Part shown: positions 23,360 through 35,541 of the stretch, in pieces | Layout of the letters: each line of letters opens with the position of its first letter | Position numbering within the stretch: the stretch's first letter is position 1 | Assembly: GCF_020379485.1 (NCBI RefSeq) | Contig: NC_063444.1 | Location: 3,792,652 to 3,856,651, forward strand | Direction: 5' to 3' | Origin: Brassica napus | Taxonomy: Eukaryota > Streptophyta > Magnoliopsida > Brassicales > Brassicaceae | Length of the DNA: 64,000 bases | Translations under genes and position numbers: made by a program | The notes under the pieces: generated by a model | Seen by the model: the letters and a program-made list of their open reading frames with translations, nothing else | What the model was told of the DNA's origin: nothing | The model's database searches: none

Positions 23360-23639
23360 CTGCAAGTAACACTTTGTTTCTGTAAAGCCAAAAAAAAACT
23401 GATATATAAGCATTAAGAATCAAACAAACAGAGAGCATTCAGAGAGCCAATGTAACTAAATCTTAACAAGCAAATCGCACCAAGATCAAGACTTGCACAT
23501 TTTCTCAAAAAAACGATCTCCATAACCCACCACCGACAACATCAAAATAAAGCCAAAGTCACGTCCTTTTTTGATCAATCTTCCATTGAAACCCCACATG
23601 CAGAAACAGAGAAAGAATCAAGCTTTTAACACATACCTC

Positions 23640-23938
23640 TTCGATGCGAGAGAGATTGAGATGAAAACAGCCGACTGGTTCTCGAGGCTGTCTCTGTGCC
23701 GTCGCACAACAACTTCTCCGCCAAGCGCCAAGACGGACGCCTCCTCCTCACTTTTGCGGAAATCAAGGACGAACCTAGTTGCAAAATTGACTTCGTTAGC
23801 GACATAGAAGAAGAGGAAACCGATGATGAGCTTCAGTGGTCCGACGAGGAAGAAGGCGAGTTTCCTTCGTCGAGGAAAGCACCATTTTCTTTTCCTATCA
23901 ACACGTGTCCAACAAGAGACGTCTCTTCCTTCCCCTAA
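23640..23938 (+). CDS. Possible small gene or pseudogene, unrecognised
   Basis: This stretch is GC-richer than its surroundings. One frame (23696-23938) reads [18 protein letters not shown], then [20 protein letters not shown], and ends SSFP. Another (to 23807) has [15 protein letters not shown]. The acidic segment looks coding, but no family is recognised. A splice-donor-like sequence lies at the left edge on the opposite strand, so it may instead be the first exon of a minus-strand transcript. Very uncertain. Confidence 0.3.
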
Positions 23939-24025
23939 TTAAGAATCGTTTCTTATCTTAATTTTTTTTAATTACTAATTACCCTAAGAAACACCCATAA
24001 GAACCAGGGATAATAATGTTTTTAA

Positions 24026-24182
24026 GAGCATGATTAATGCATGTCTCTTATGATAGAGTTTTTATCGTAATATAAGATACAATCTCTTAATTTTTAACTA
24101 AAAAAAAAACTAAAATACATCTTTTAAATAAGAGATATAAAAGATTCTTAATTTTTTAAATTAAAAACTAAGAGACATATTT
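24026..24182. mobile_element. Truncated MITE related to 17922-18130
   Basis: It begins GAGCATGATTAATGCATG after TAA, with TTTTTATCGTAATATAAG and an AAGAGATATAAAAGATTCTTA segment like the other fold-back elements. The right terminus is not found, so the copy is probably broken or diverged at the right end. Confidence 0.6.
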
Positions 24183-24489
24183 TGAAGGAGAAGATGGATC
24201 AAAAAATCTGCAAGAGTTATGGGAAAAATTCCTTGAGACAGATCTAAATTCATATATAAACGAAGTGTCAATAACCCTCAGGCCAAGGCATGCCAGATAC
24301 TAACCGTGAAGAAGCAAACAATAGAAGTCAAAATTTAGCACAATTTTCATATTCCTTCCTTTTTTTCCCTGAGAGATTCATTACATGCTTAAACTCCAAA
24401 ATAAAACCAGACATTTCCTAAGATTCTGATGATCCATTGTTGGTTATGATGTATGTAAAAAGTTAAATCTTCTCAACTTATAACACCAT

Positions 24490-24762
24490 GATAGTGAATT
24501 AACAAAATAATAGTGTATTCATAGAAAAAGCCATAAGCAACATTTACCCCCAAAACATTCAGCCCATAACCAAATCATTTGATATTAGTAACCCCAACTA
24601 TAACCATAACTAAAAACCTTGTAACAATTTGAAGATCTCAGGAGCACATAACCATAAACTTAAGTGGGCCAGAAAGGCCCTCAAATGGCCCATTAGAATA
24701 CAAAAACCAAACGAACCTTATTTGATCGTATAAATAGCGGGCGGGCTTTGGAAAACCCTAAG
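24490..24762 (+). promoter_or_regulatory. RPS6 promoter: site II, TATA box and telo-box
   Basis: GTGGGCC and AGGCCC near 24664-24680 and TGGCCCATTA at 24686-24695 are site II-like motifs. TATAAATA is at 24729-24736. AAACCCTAA at 24753-24761 is a telo-box just after it. This is the classic plant ribosomal-protein arrangement, and the ATG follows at 24820. Confidence 0.85.
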
Positions 24763-24819
24763 CGTCGTCGATTGCCAAAGCCGTTTTCTCTCTTGTGGCT
24801 GTAGTCTCGACCTGAGAAG

Positions 24820-26309
<1,490 letters not shown>

Positions 26310-26779
26310 AAAGCTTGAGAGTCTGTCTCTGTTCTAGTTTTGTTTTCTTTAAAAAAAAAAGTTAGTTGGAGTTCACATTTCTGATGTTTCATCCATGATA
26401 TTGGTACACCCTCCACTTTGGTTGGACTTGTGTTTCTTGATTTATTCTCTTTTAGTTGAAAGACCACCTTAATACTCGATTTATGTTTCTCATTTTAAAT
26501 TTATGATCAAGGTAGTACTCTATTTACATAGTTTGTCTATCTTTAAGAAAATCAGACATGATGCTTACCATCCTAATGACTTTCTGGGTTTTGTGAAAAG
26601 TATCAGAGAGCTCACTCTTCAGTCACAGGTTACTACCATCTTTATGACTTCGTTGAATAAAGCCTTACTTATCCATTCTGTGACTGTGACTGTGAGTATA
26701 TTCTTGGAGTATACTGAAATAAGCAATCTGTAACTAATTCACGGTTAGTCTGATGAAAGCGAGAAAGTTGACATCAAAA
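26310..26779. other. RPS6 3' flank
   Basis: Presumed 3' UTR followed by a T-rich flank. No gene is recognised; the small open frame at 26503-26733 shows no family features. Confidence 0.5.
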
Positions 26780-26865
26780 GGGATTGTGGCGCGGTTGGCT
26801 AGCGCGTAGGTCTCATAGCTATTTCAGTGATCCTGAGGTCGAGAGTTTGAGCCTCTCTCACCCCA
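26780..26865 (+). tRNA. Elongator tRNA-Met (CAT) with intron, probably a pseudogene
   Basis: GTGGCGCGGTTGGCTAGCGC is the D arm and A box, GGTCTCAT carries the CAT anticodon, a short intron (GCTATTTCAGTGA-like) follows position 37, then TCCTGAGGTCGAGAG and CTCTCTCACCCCA. Plant elongator tRNA-Met has just this intron. However, the 5' acceptor strand is GGGATTG, which leaves two mismatches and one wobble against TCACCCC. The T loop is GTTTGAG instead of GTTCGAG, which also breaks the internal B box. Likely a decayed copy. Confidence 0.75.
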
Positions 26866-26900
26866 AATATTTATTTTTGTCAAATTAGGAATATGCGCAT

Positions 26901-28520
26901 TAGTTTGCCTTAGCCGCTCCTCCCAGACACCATTATCGAGGCAACCCCTATGTCACCATTTTCTGGCGCCGGTGATGCTCAAGCTCGCCGGCGTCGGGAC
27001 TCTTCACCTCATCTCTGTGTCCTCTTTGTCTCTCTGCTCTTTTACGGTCTTTCTCTCTTTTTTAGTCTGTTCCTTTTCTTTTTGCTGAGCAATCTAAGGC
27101 GTAGTGGCTTCATGTGCTCGCGGCGGAGAAGCAGCTCCTTGGATATGGCTCTCTCGGTGGTGCTATCTCTGTAGCTTGTCTTTATCTCGCTGCTGAAGTC
27201 ACTAGCTTTCTCATCCACCGCCTCTCACTGCATCTCGGGTTTAAGCCCCGATGAACCTTTCAAAAGAGCGTCCTACTGGATAATACCGGTGAAGACGGAA
27301 ATCGTTTCTCCTATGTGGAGATCTGTCTCTCAATCACAGGTTCTATTTGCTCATGTAAATCTGCCAGTCGCCTCTCCTCTGCTCTCACCTGCCTCCATAT
27401 TATGTATCCTTTGGCGACCAGATCTGAAGATATATGGTCAGTTACCTTGTCTGTCGTCTTTATGGGTGAAGCGTACTCTCCCTACGGGGAAGATCTGTTC
27501 CATCTTGTCATGGCATAAACGAAGCATCTCCCAGGCGGTTCCTCTCCCTTTGCTAGTCAAACCTGTTAAAGAGTATGTGCAATACTGCGAAAATATTCCG
27601 GCTACGAAGAATCCGATGGTTGAGCTACAAATCCACCGCCGTATACTGCTGCTCTACACGGAGTCCACTCAGGCTAGGCGATGTGACTGGTTCTTCAAAC
27701 CTCCCTTGGTGATAAAAGATTACAGTTTGTGTTGTTGTCTTCCCTGCCAGCTCCAACAACTCAGGTACGGATCTGTATATGTTTTCGCGGAGGTCCAAAG
27801 CTTCATAAGAATAATATCTTCGACTGGCCTGCCATTTGTTTATCACCTCGGAGGCAACAGAGGAGCTCTTTCGATTTTTCTTGATATTTATGCGGGGTTT
27901 TGGCCAGAGAAAGAAGTGCCCATACTTTCAGTGATTGCTTTTACAACTACAAGCTCAAGCACTCCATTGATTCATAGTAAGCTTGCTTTAGTCAACCTGT
28001 TAAACTTAACCACCATGGAAAAGTTTATTCAAACTTCCTCTTGCTCGGGTCGAGAGAGATCTTTCTCCACATCCTCCTTTTCACAGGAGAGAATTATTCC
28101 ATCAAAATTCCTCTTTGTAAGAGGTGACTTTACCCCGGTAACCAAAACCGGGAAAACTTACCAATTTCCTAGCCGTTTGCTATCTTATGTGAAGGTTCAC
28201 TTGGAGCCGGTAGATGCAACAACTCTTGTTCAGATGAGAGTTGAGGTTTTGGATGGTGTTGCGACGTCACTTGATATTGTGACTAATCGTTTGTTATTTG
28301 AAGATTTGGAGATGTGGTTTGAGCTTTTATTAAATTGGATCACAAGTGGCAATTTATGTATCTCTCATAATGTTTTATCAAATTTTTCTAAGTTTGTGTC
28401 TCTATCCTTGTTTACCCTTGAACTTTATGTCGGGGTTTTCGCACATCGTGGTATGTACGATGTTGCTAATAGTCTTGTAATCGTTTAAATTTAGTAATGA
28501 AGGCATTGGTGCACAAAAAA
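26901..28520 (+). mobile_element. Non-LTR retroposon, 1.6 kb, with 14-bp target duplication
   Basis: AGGAATATGCGCAT occurs at 26887-26900 and 28521-28534, with a short A tail before the right copy. The 3' end (AATTTAGTAATGAAGGCATT then A-run) resembles plant LINE tails. No reverse transcriptase is present. It contains a 399-codon open frame (separate entry). Confidence 0.85.
27289..28488 (+). CDS. 399-residue ORF inside retroposon, unrecognised
   Basis: The longest uninterrupted frame of the window (MKTEIVSPMWRSVSQSQV to GMYDVANSLVIV) fills most of the element and stops 32 bp before its 3' end. The composition is rich in Ser, Leu and Cys without clear repeats, and I see no zinc knuckle, reverse transcriptase, endonuclease or RNase H motif. 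It may be a chance frame in element DNA of biased composition, or a gag-like/captured product. A second short frame (26950-27174, MSPFSGAGDAQARRRRDSS then a hydrophobic run) precedes it. Confidence 0.3.
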   Translation: MKTEIVSPMWRSVSQSQVLFAHVNLPVASPLLSPASILCILWRPDLKIYGQLPCLSSLWVKRTLPTGKICSILSWHKRSISQAVPLPLLVKPVKEYVQYCENIPATKNPMVELQIHRRILLLYTESTQARRCDWFFKPPLVIKDYSLCCCLPCQLQQLRYGSVYVFAEVQSFIRIISSTGLPFVYHLGGNRGALSIFLDIYAGFWPEKEVPILSVIAFTTTSSSTPLIHSKLALVNLLNLTTMEKFIQTSSCSGRERSFSTSSFSQERIIPSKFLFVRGDFTPVTKTGKTYQFPSRLLSYVKVHLEPVDATTLVQMRVEVLDGVATSLDIVTNRLLFEDLEMWFELLLNWITSGNLCISHNVLSNFSKFVSLSLFTLELYVGVFAHRGMYDVANSLVIV

Positions 28521-28534
28521 AGGAATATGCGCAT

Positions 28535-29720
28535 GCATATGTTAATTCATATCAACGGAAATGGTAAAGCATTACAATTTGACCGTGTCTAACAAAAGAG
28601 CTATCATCTCGTTTCATTTATTGAGAAAAACTAACTAAGGATTGGATAGGCAATTAGGCATTACCTTCTGTAACCATTTGAATTCAGAGTCTTTGTTAGT
28701 TTAGTAAGCTGTGAAAATAATTTAAGTCTCTCAACTTATTTATTGTGAAAAGAGAAGAAGAAAAAAGGTGGAGGTATGAAGAGACAACCAGTGGCGGAGC
28801 TAAGCTAGGTGGTGGGAAAGGTGGTCAGCTGACCCCTATGATTTTTTGAAAAAAATAAAATTTATTTATGTATATTAGGCAGTTGTTAGAATATTTGGTT
28901 AAAACTCACTAGATTGACTCCCATAACTCAAGATCAATGCCGGCCCTATGAATACGAAGGCCGGAATCAGCAGAAAATAAAAGGCACTTGCAAATAATGT
29001 ATGAGATTTTTTTAGTAGAAATGGAGGAAGAAAGATTTGAAATCGTTACCTCTAAGCCACAACATAACATCTTGACCATTATGCTACAGAGAACTAAAGC
29101 CAATAAATTATGTATTTTATTATCGGCCCGGAAGCTCAAACTTCGATCGCTTGGTATCAAAACGACAAGACCGATACATCAATTCTTTTTTCTTGACTCA
29201 TTTTTATAGCCTTTTAATAGTATCAGGTCCGGTCCTTTGCATATGCTCAGAGTATATTTGCACAGGGTCCATTACAACTTTAAAAATTTAGCCTAGATTA
29301 AGATCCAAAATTTTTTAAATTATCTTTTTTTAAGGAAGAGGGTCCCAATTTTTTTTTTCTCTTTAATAAGGTTCCAAACTTTTTTTCAGCTCAGGGCTCC
29401 ATTTTATATTGAGAAGAACCTAAATATTACCTAACTAATTTAGTAAATGACTCCTAATGAAATTTGTTGCTGCCTTTTTTTAAATATTTTGTAGCTTTCA
29501 TTTGATCGTCGTTAAACCTTTTTGAGTTTGTTGAAGTGATCCAGAATTGAAGAAACTCGGGTCTGGGTCTGGTAATTTTCAAAAAAAAAAAAAAGAAACT
29601 CGGGTCTGGTCGGATTGTTATCCAAAGCCAAAAAAAAGAAAATTAGATATGTAGAGAATTAAGGAATAAAAAATAATATAAATTATCGCAAGCCAAAAAT
29701 ATCCATATAAATATATGTAA
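28535..29720. repeat. Gene-free block with dispersed-element remnants
   Basis: CAGTGGCGGAGCTAAGC at about 28788 and GCCGGCCCTATGAAT near 28937, with GGTCCGGTCCTTTGC at about 29227, are phrases seen at the ends of common crucifer DNA elements. Boundaries are not resolved. No coding sequence. Confidence 0.4.
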
Positions 29721-29965
29721 ACAGATAAGAGTCAATTGGCTCATTATACAAAAAGAATATGAATATTAGCAATCTACCTATAACATTAAATTTTAGTGTC
29801 TAGCAATCAAAGTACCATTATGTGAGATTTTGGGTATTTACCTAATTAAGAAAAAAATTGTACGTATAAAATGCTTTGATTGCTAGACACTAAAATTTAA
29901 TGTTATAGGTAGATTGCTAATATTCATATTTTTTTTGTATAATGATCCAATTGACTCTTATCTGT
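29721..29965. repeat. Near-perfect long inverted repeat (hairpin) upstream of UBP18
   Basis: The left arm starting ACAGATAAGAGTCAATTGG (29721 to about 29814) is matched by the complement of the right arm (about 29872-29965, ending GACTCTTATCTGT) with only a few differences over about 94 bp. The loop is about 57 bp. It could be a fold-back MITE or a hairpin-RNA locus. It lies about 300 bp before the UBP18 start codon. Confidence 0.9.
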
Positions 29966-30259
29966 TGAGAAATTGCAACAGATAAAGACACACTCAGACA
30001 AAAAACAAAAGCACAAAGGTCCAAGTTTGCATTGGGAGAGGCCCAATCCAAACATAAAAACACGGTCACTGTCTTCTCCATTAAGTAACAAACTCAATGA
30101 GGCGGTAACACAAGAAGAGACAACAACCAAAAAAAAAAAAAAGTGTGAATTTTCTTTTCCAACAAAAAAAAAAAAAAAGAAGAAGACACAGAAGAAACTA
30201 GAAAGAAGGAAGGAAGAGATTGATGATTACGAGAAAGGAATTGTTTCTTTACTAATTAG

Positions 30260-30963
30260 ATGCATGAGGTTGGCTCTCCGCTGGATCTCTCCGTCTTCAC
30301 TCGCCTGATACCGACTCTCTTCTTCCTCGTCGTCGGTGTCTTTTACTTCCTCAAAAACACCGCCGCTAAGTACTTCGATATCGGCGGCGCCGCCGCCGGA
30401 GGTTTCGACAGGGAACTCGTGGCGGTCGGTGCGGAGGATTGCACCACGAAATGCTCTCGCTGCAATTCCGTTCGATACTGGTATGTGCCCTCAGCTCCTT
30501 TGTGGTTTAATTGCACCATTGGATCAGCTTGTGTGGTTTAAGTCGGTTTAGTGGATTTTTTTTTCTAAAGTGAGTTCCTTTGTCCATTATGTGTTGTTCT
30601 TTTGTCCATCAGCTCAGAAGAGTGCAGGGAGATTGGGATTACTACCTTAACACCATCTGCCAGAAACGGCCTAAGGTTCAGAGCTTCAAGGTTTGGGGAT
30701 TGTCCGGAGCGAGACCAAAACAAGATTAGGTTCAAGCCAAGAGAAGTAAGTAATGCATCTTTCCTTTTATTCTTCTTATGTTGACACACTCTTTTGATTG
30801 TGAAAATATTATATACTTTTTGCTTTGCATCTTCTTCTGCAGGTTCTTTTCCCATATGAGGAATTTGTTAGATACTTTAACTGGGACAATACAGTTTTGG
30901 CTCCCTGTGGGCTCATGAATTGTGGAAACAGGTTTGTGTGAATGGGCTTGTTACTTGATTCTG

Positions 30964-30998
<35 letters not shown>

Positions 30999-32876
30999 AA
31001 TGTTTATTTGTTAAATCCTCTTTCAGTTGTTTTGCGAATGTGATTCTACAATGCCTATCGTGGACACGTCCTCTTGTTGCATACCTACTAGAGAGAGGCC
31101 ATAGGAGTGAATGTAAAGTTCTATCTTTTGCTGCTTCAAAACTCTTAACGTTTTATCTTCTTTATGCCTTTTTAAACTTTGGTTCCTATGTTTGGTTTGG
31201 GTAGGTATGCGTGACGATTGGTGCTTCTTCTGTGCATTTCAAACCCATGTCGAGAGAGCGAGCCAAAGCCGGTACCCTTTTTCACCGGTGAACATTATCT
31301 CACGGCTAACTAACATCGGTGGAACTCTTGGGTATGGGAGACAAGAGGATGCTCATGAGTTCATGAGGTCAGTATCTAAATTACTCATGAATATATTAGC
31401 TAGTGAATCACTCAGCTGATATGTTTAGAGTTCAAATATTCAGGTACGCGATTGATACGATGCAGTCTGTTTGCCTCGACGAATTCGGTGGAGAAAAAAT
31501 GGTGCCTCCTCGCTCTCAAGAGACAACACTTGTTCAGTATATATTCGGCGGTCTCCTCCAATCACAGGTTCAGTGTACTGTTTGCAATAACGTCTCTGAG
31601 CAATACGAGAATATGATGGATTTAACGGTCGAGATTCATGGAGATGCTGTGTCTCTGGAGGAATGTGTTGATCAGTTTACAGCCAAAGAGTGGCTTCAGG
31701 GCGATAACATGTACAAATGTGATAGGTACTTCAACGAAGATCCAAATTGCCTTACAATGTGTTGTGTATGTTTCTTAAACCTTATAATATGTCATTTTTT
31801 TCCAGGTGTAATGACTATGTGAAGGCATGTAAGCGTCTTACGATCCGGCGACCCCCAAATGTTCTTACCATTGCCTTAAAAAGATTTAAGGTATATGTTT
31901 CATCCCCTAAAATCTTCTGAAGTTGTGTTGTGTTATAATAATACATCTGTGAGATTATGCTCAGGGAGGAAGATACGGGAAACTGAACAAAAGGATTAGT
32001 TTTCCTGAAACATTGGACCTTAGTCCTTACATGAGCCAAGGCGGAGAAGGATCAGATGTGTATAAACTCTATGCAGTGATTGTCCATCTAGACATGCTGA
32101 ATGCATCCTTCTTCGGCCATTACATATGCTACATTAAGGATTTTAGCGGAAACTGGTATAGAGTAGATGATTCCGAGGTAACTTTCTCATTTACTTTTCG
32201 GTCTTCTTGTTTATATAATAAAACTGTAACCTTATTTTGGATAAATTCCACAGATAGAAAGTGTGGAATTAGAAGATGTTCTTTCTCAAAGAGCTTATAT
32301 GCTTCTCTACAGCAGGTAAAGCTTTTCTTTCCTCCTGATTATTTGAAATATATTAACCATCCTTTTTGTTCAGCTCGTGAGTTTGTTATATTTAGGATTC
32401 AAGCTCGGTCATCATTACTGTGTGCGAGTCTCGGATCAGAAGTTCAAGAGGAGAAGGAAACAGACACATTGGCTACAAAACCTCGCCAAAAAGAGTTAGT
32501 TGAGAGTTCAATGGTGGAAGCTATTGACACCAGTAGCAGCAGCAGCAGCAGCAGCCATGCCGCCAGTGAAGACCTTGAATGCGAACAAGAATCATCATCC
32601 TCGTCGTCATCATCAATTTCGTCACCTTCGTCACCATCTGAAGTGATTGAATCTTGCACGGTTGATGGATTGGATTCTGACTCAAACCCTTGGATTGAGG
32701 ATGACTCTGCAACAGATCATCTAGAGGCTGTTGTAACAAATGGTAACATAGATGGAGAGGTAAAAAAACATGCTGTCGGTTCTTGTTCAGACGTTACAGC
32801 TTCAGTTCCATCGAGTTGTTCAAAACCCCGACATCCGGTGAGAGATGCAGACACCAAGATGATCGGTGCTCAATGA
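30260..32876 (+). CDS. UBP18: Ubiquitin-specific protease 18 (UBP16/18/19 type)
   Basis: Ten exons: 30260-30480, 30613-30745, 30843-30931, 31027-31112, 31205-31367, 31444-31725, 31806-31890, 31965-32177, 32254-32315 and 32396-32876, giving 604 residues. It is a deubiquitinating cysteine protease. Residues about 13-33 form an N-terminal membrane segment ([17 protein letters not shown]). A degenerate MYND finger follows ([18 protein letters not shown]). The Cys box is [14 protein letters not shown] with catalytic Cys149. Then come [13 protein letters not shown], the CTVC and CDRC zinc pairs, and the His box FFGHYICY (His405) with DDSE. A Ser-rich tail ends TKMIGAQ. Catalytic residues are intact; the MYND finger lacks its second Cys and the final His and Cys. 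Synteny supports UBP18 over UBP19. Confidence 0.93.
30969..30998. repeat. CT microsatellite in UBP18 intron 3
   Basis: An uninterrupted run of CT dinucleotides, about 14-15 units, between exons 3 and 4, just before the acceptor region. Confidence 0.9.
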
Positions 32877-33526
32877 TGTGGAATGTTGCATCATTTTGGA
32901 AATCAACAGAGCTTCTAGCTTAGTAGTAATGCAGATAATAATAATAATAATAATAATATTACACAATGACTTATAGTGCAAAAGGTTGATTATATATATA
33001 AATAGAATTTTGAATGTTCTTACTACTGAATTTCCAAATTGTTTGCCATTCATGACAGAATCGAAAAGGAATTTTGAATGTTTTTACTACTGAATTTTCA
33101 AATTGTTTGTCATTCATATGACAAAATCATCAAGTAGATTCAAAATTGTGCTTGCATGAACATTAACGGAAACTTTTTTACTCATATTATCCAAAATTCC
33201 TCGAAAACCAGAACCAAATTTGACCCATTTTTTACGGATATTAACTTGTTCTCAACATTGTTATCTGAACCAAAAACCAAATTAACCCAACGATTTCTAA
33301 ATCTCTAATAACCGAAAACCAAAATATCTGAACTGAAAACTGAATGTCTAATTCATAACTAGACATCATGTCCATATGACACAGGTTTTGAGTAAATAGA
33401 AAACATAGGAGTTAGGTTTTGTTAACCTTAGGAAGAACTGTTGTGTCTTAAATACTAATTATAGTAGCTTAAGCACTCTGTTTTAACTATGCCCTCCTGA
33501 CTTGAGACGTCATGCTTCGATCTTCT
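32877..33526. other. UBP18 / REM-A convergent flank (first duplication copy)
   Basis: A TAA trinucleotide run lies at about 32936-32958. The stretch matches 35917-36578 downstream of the chimeric ORF, including ACATCATGTCCATATGACAC-like phrases. No gene. Confidence 0.6.
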
Positions 33527-35091
33527 CTACTGGCTCAGTCTCTGAACTCGAGTTCTCTTGCGTTCTCGAGTCTTTGTTTTGAACGGTGGTTGCTCCATCT
33601 GAATATAAGGTCTTTGTTTAGTTAACTTCCAACTTAGAGAAGCCAATAACGTGGATTACAAGTTATATATATATAGTGCACACACTTAACCTTGGAGAAA
33701 AACTTGAGCAGAGGAATTCTCCCACGTCGGATCAACTCCAGAGTTAGAGACTCTCCTGCCACTACTTTATTCGCTGCACAGAATCTTTTCCAACCCTTAC
33801 CATTAATACTATACATTGTTCCACTTCTAATATCCTTCTTAAGTTTCATCGACCACTCCACTTTGTTTTTGTCTACCAATACTATCTTCCCCGGCCTGTT
33901 GAGCTTGTTCGCTCTCGTGAAATGTACCGGTAGATGCTGAAAACAGATCCAACATGACAAAAGAAAAGATAATGCGTTAAAGAAACCAAAGACATGGATG
34001 TTTCGAAAACTCACCTGTTTACCAATCTCAAGGTTGCTTGCTGAAGGAGTTATAGTAACAAACCTAGGCTTTTCAATTTTGTCAACAACACTATCTTCTT
34101 CGGGTAGAGTCCCCTTCTCCCGCTTCACCTTTAAGTGGCTGCTGAGCTGAAACACAGGCGTTTCCGTGTTTTGGAGCAGTTTAAACTGTAAAGAATCACC
34201 AACCTCTAATCTACTTGCAGTGCAAAAGATTCTCCAACTTCGACATATGAAAACCTGACCAGACCTCTTACACTTGACTTCTGATTCCCATGACTCTCTT
34301 GATTCATCAACACTACCTTATGCCTCCCTTTGTTGCGAAATCTAAAGGCACACCCTGCATCAATCGTCAAATTGTCTTGTGGGTTATTATAGACACTCAC
34401 ACATACTTTAAACAAACTAACAATCAAGAAACCACTAGAGTAACTAACCACTGCTCCATTTGATAAGACTTCCAGCCGTCACAGTTTGGTTAAAACATGT
34501 TAGACTGGGCGAAGATTCTTTCTCTCTTCTTGAAGATTCTCCTGAACCAGAACACTAACGGTCACAAAGGCAGATGATAGTAGTTGTCTTAATAAACGTA
34601 AATAAACACTGAATGATGATGATTCCATTATACCAATTACGTCACCCTCTTCTTTGACGTCGTGGCTACCAGACAGTACGTATTGTAGCTCACAGCAACT
34701 GGTTCCAAAAGCAGTAACGTGGAACAACATGTCTCCTTCCTGTCTGAAGATAACGACGTCACCGACTCGAAGATCATGTGCCTTGGCGAACTCTTTCCAA
34801 CCTTCAGTGAGCCTATGGCCTTCCATCTTCACTTTCCATGTTCTGTCCGAAGAATCTGATCTCAGTTTAACAGTCTTACCCTCGTGTTTTCCCTCTATAT
34901 GCTTGGAGAAGAACTTCACAGGAATTTTCTAAAACAGACAAAACACAAACATAAAGACTATATGTTCATAAAGATAGAAGAAAGACAAAAGAGTAAAGAC
35001 AGAGGTTTCGTACGAGATGGCTTTGGAAACCGGTAAGAAGAGGCTGGAAGAAATGCGGGTTCGCCGGAGAAAAGAGTGATGCATTCTCCAT
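33527..35091 (-). pseudogene. REM family B3 gene, copy A, frame-broken
   Basis: Exons by homology to copy B: 35091-35014, 34928-34634, 34541-34449, 34354-34015, 33936-33691 and 33598-33527. REM proteins are plant-specific nuclear B3-domain factors, mostly reproductive. B3-1 ([20 protein letters not shown] to HVTAFG) and B3-3 ([20 protein letters not shown] to LLKFFSK) are intact. In the B3-2 region there is a 1-nt gain at the end of exon 3, a 16-nt loss in exon 4 and a further 4-nt loss. The first two cancel but the last does not, so translation ends at a TAG about 40 codons into exon 4. The last exon gives MEQPPFKTKTRERKRTRVQR. Probably a pseudogene or a one-domain product. Confidence 0.8.
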
Positions 35092-35541
35092 CGACGACTA
35101 CTTGTTCTTGGAGGTTCACAGCAAGTCTCTGAAGCTCTTGAGTTGGTAAGGGTAGCTTGACTGAACTGTCCTCTCAACTTTTTCACCGAACTTTACCGAG
35201 TCCCTATGTTTGTTTTCAACGGTAAAAGAATGTACACGTGGACAAAATCTACAGACCGCAATATTTGCTTTGACTAATCAAATCAGGTTGCATGCTGTCA
35301 AGACTCAAGACTAATCAAATCAGGACTAGAAGTAACTAAAAACACTGCCGTTTAATAGTTCCTAAGAGAAACTGCATGGCGTTTCTAAAAAAAGGATTTA
35401 AAAATATCTTTGTAATTAATGACAATAAATTAGGGAGTTTAATTTCTGTAGAAACGTTAAAAAGAAACACTAGTATAATGTCAAAGAAGAAGAATTTGAA
35501 GAAACAACTTTCATATAAGAGTTCTTAGAGTTTGTTCGACA
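35092..35541. promoter_or_regulatory. Divergent upstream region of REM-A and chimeric ORF
   Basis: It is the shared upstream of a minus-strand and a plus-strand gene. It is closely similar to 39090-39463, which precedes REM-C, showing that the chimeric ORF inherited a REM promoter. No single motif was fixed. Confidence 0.6.
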
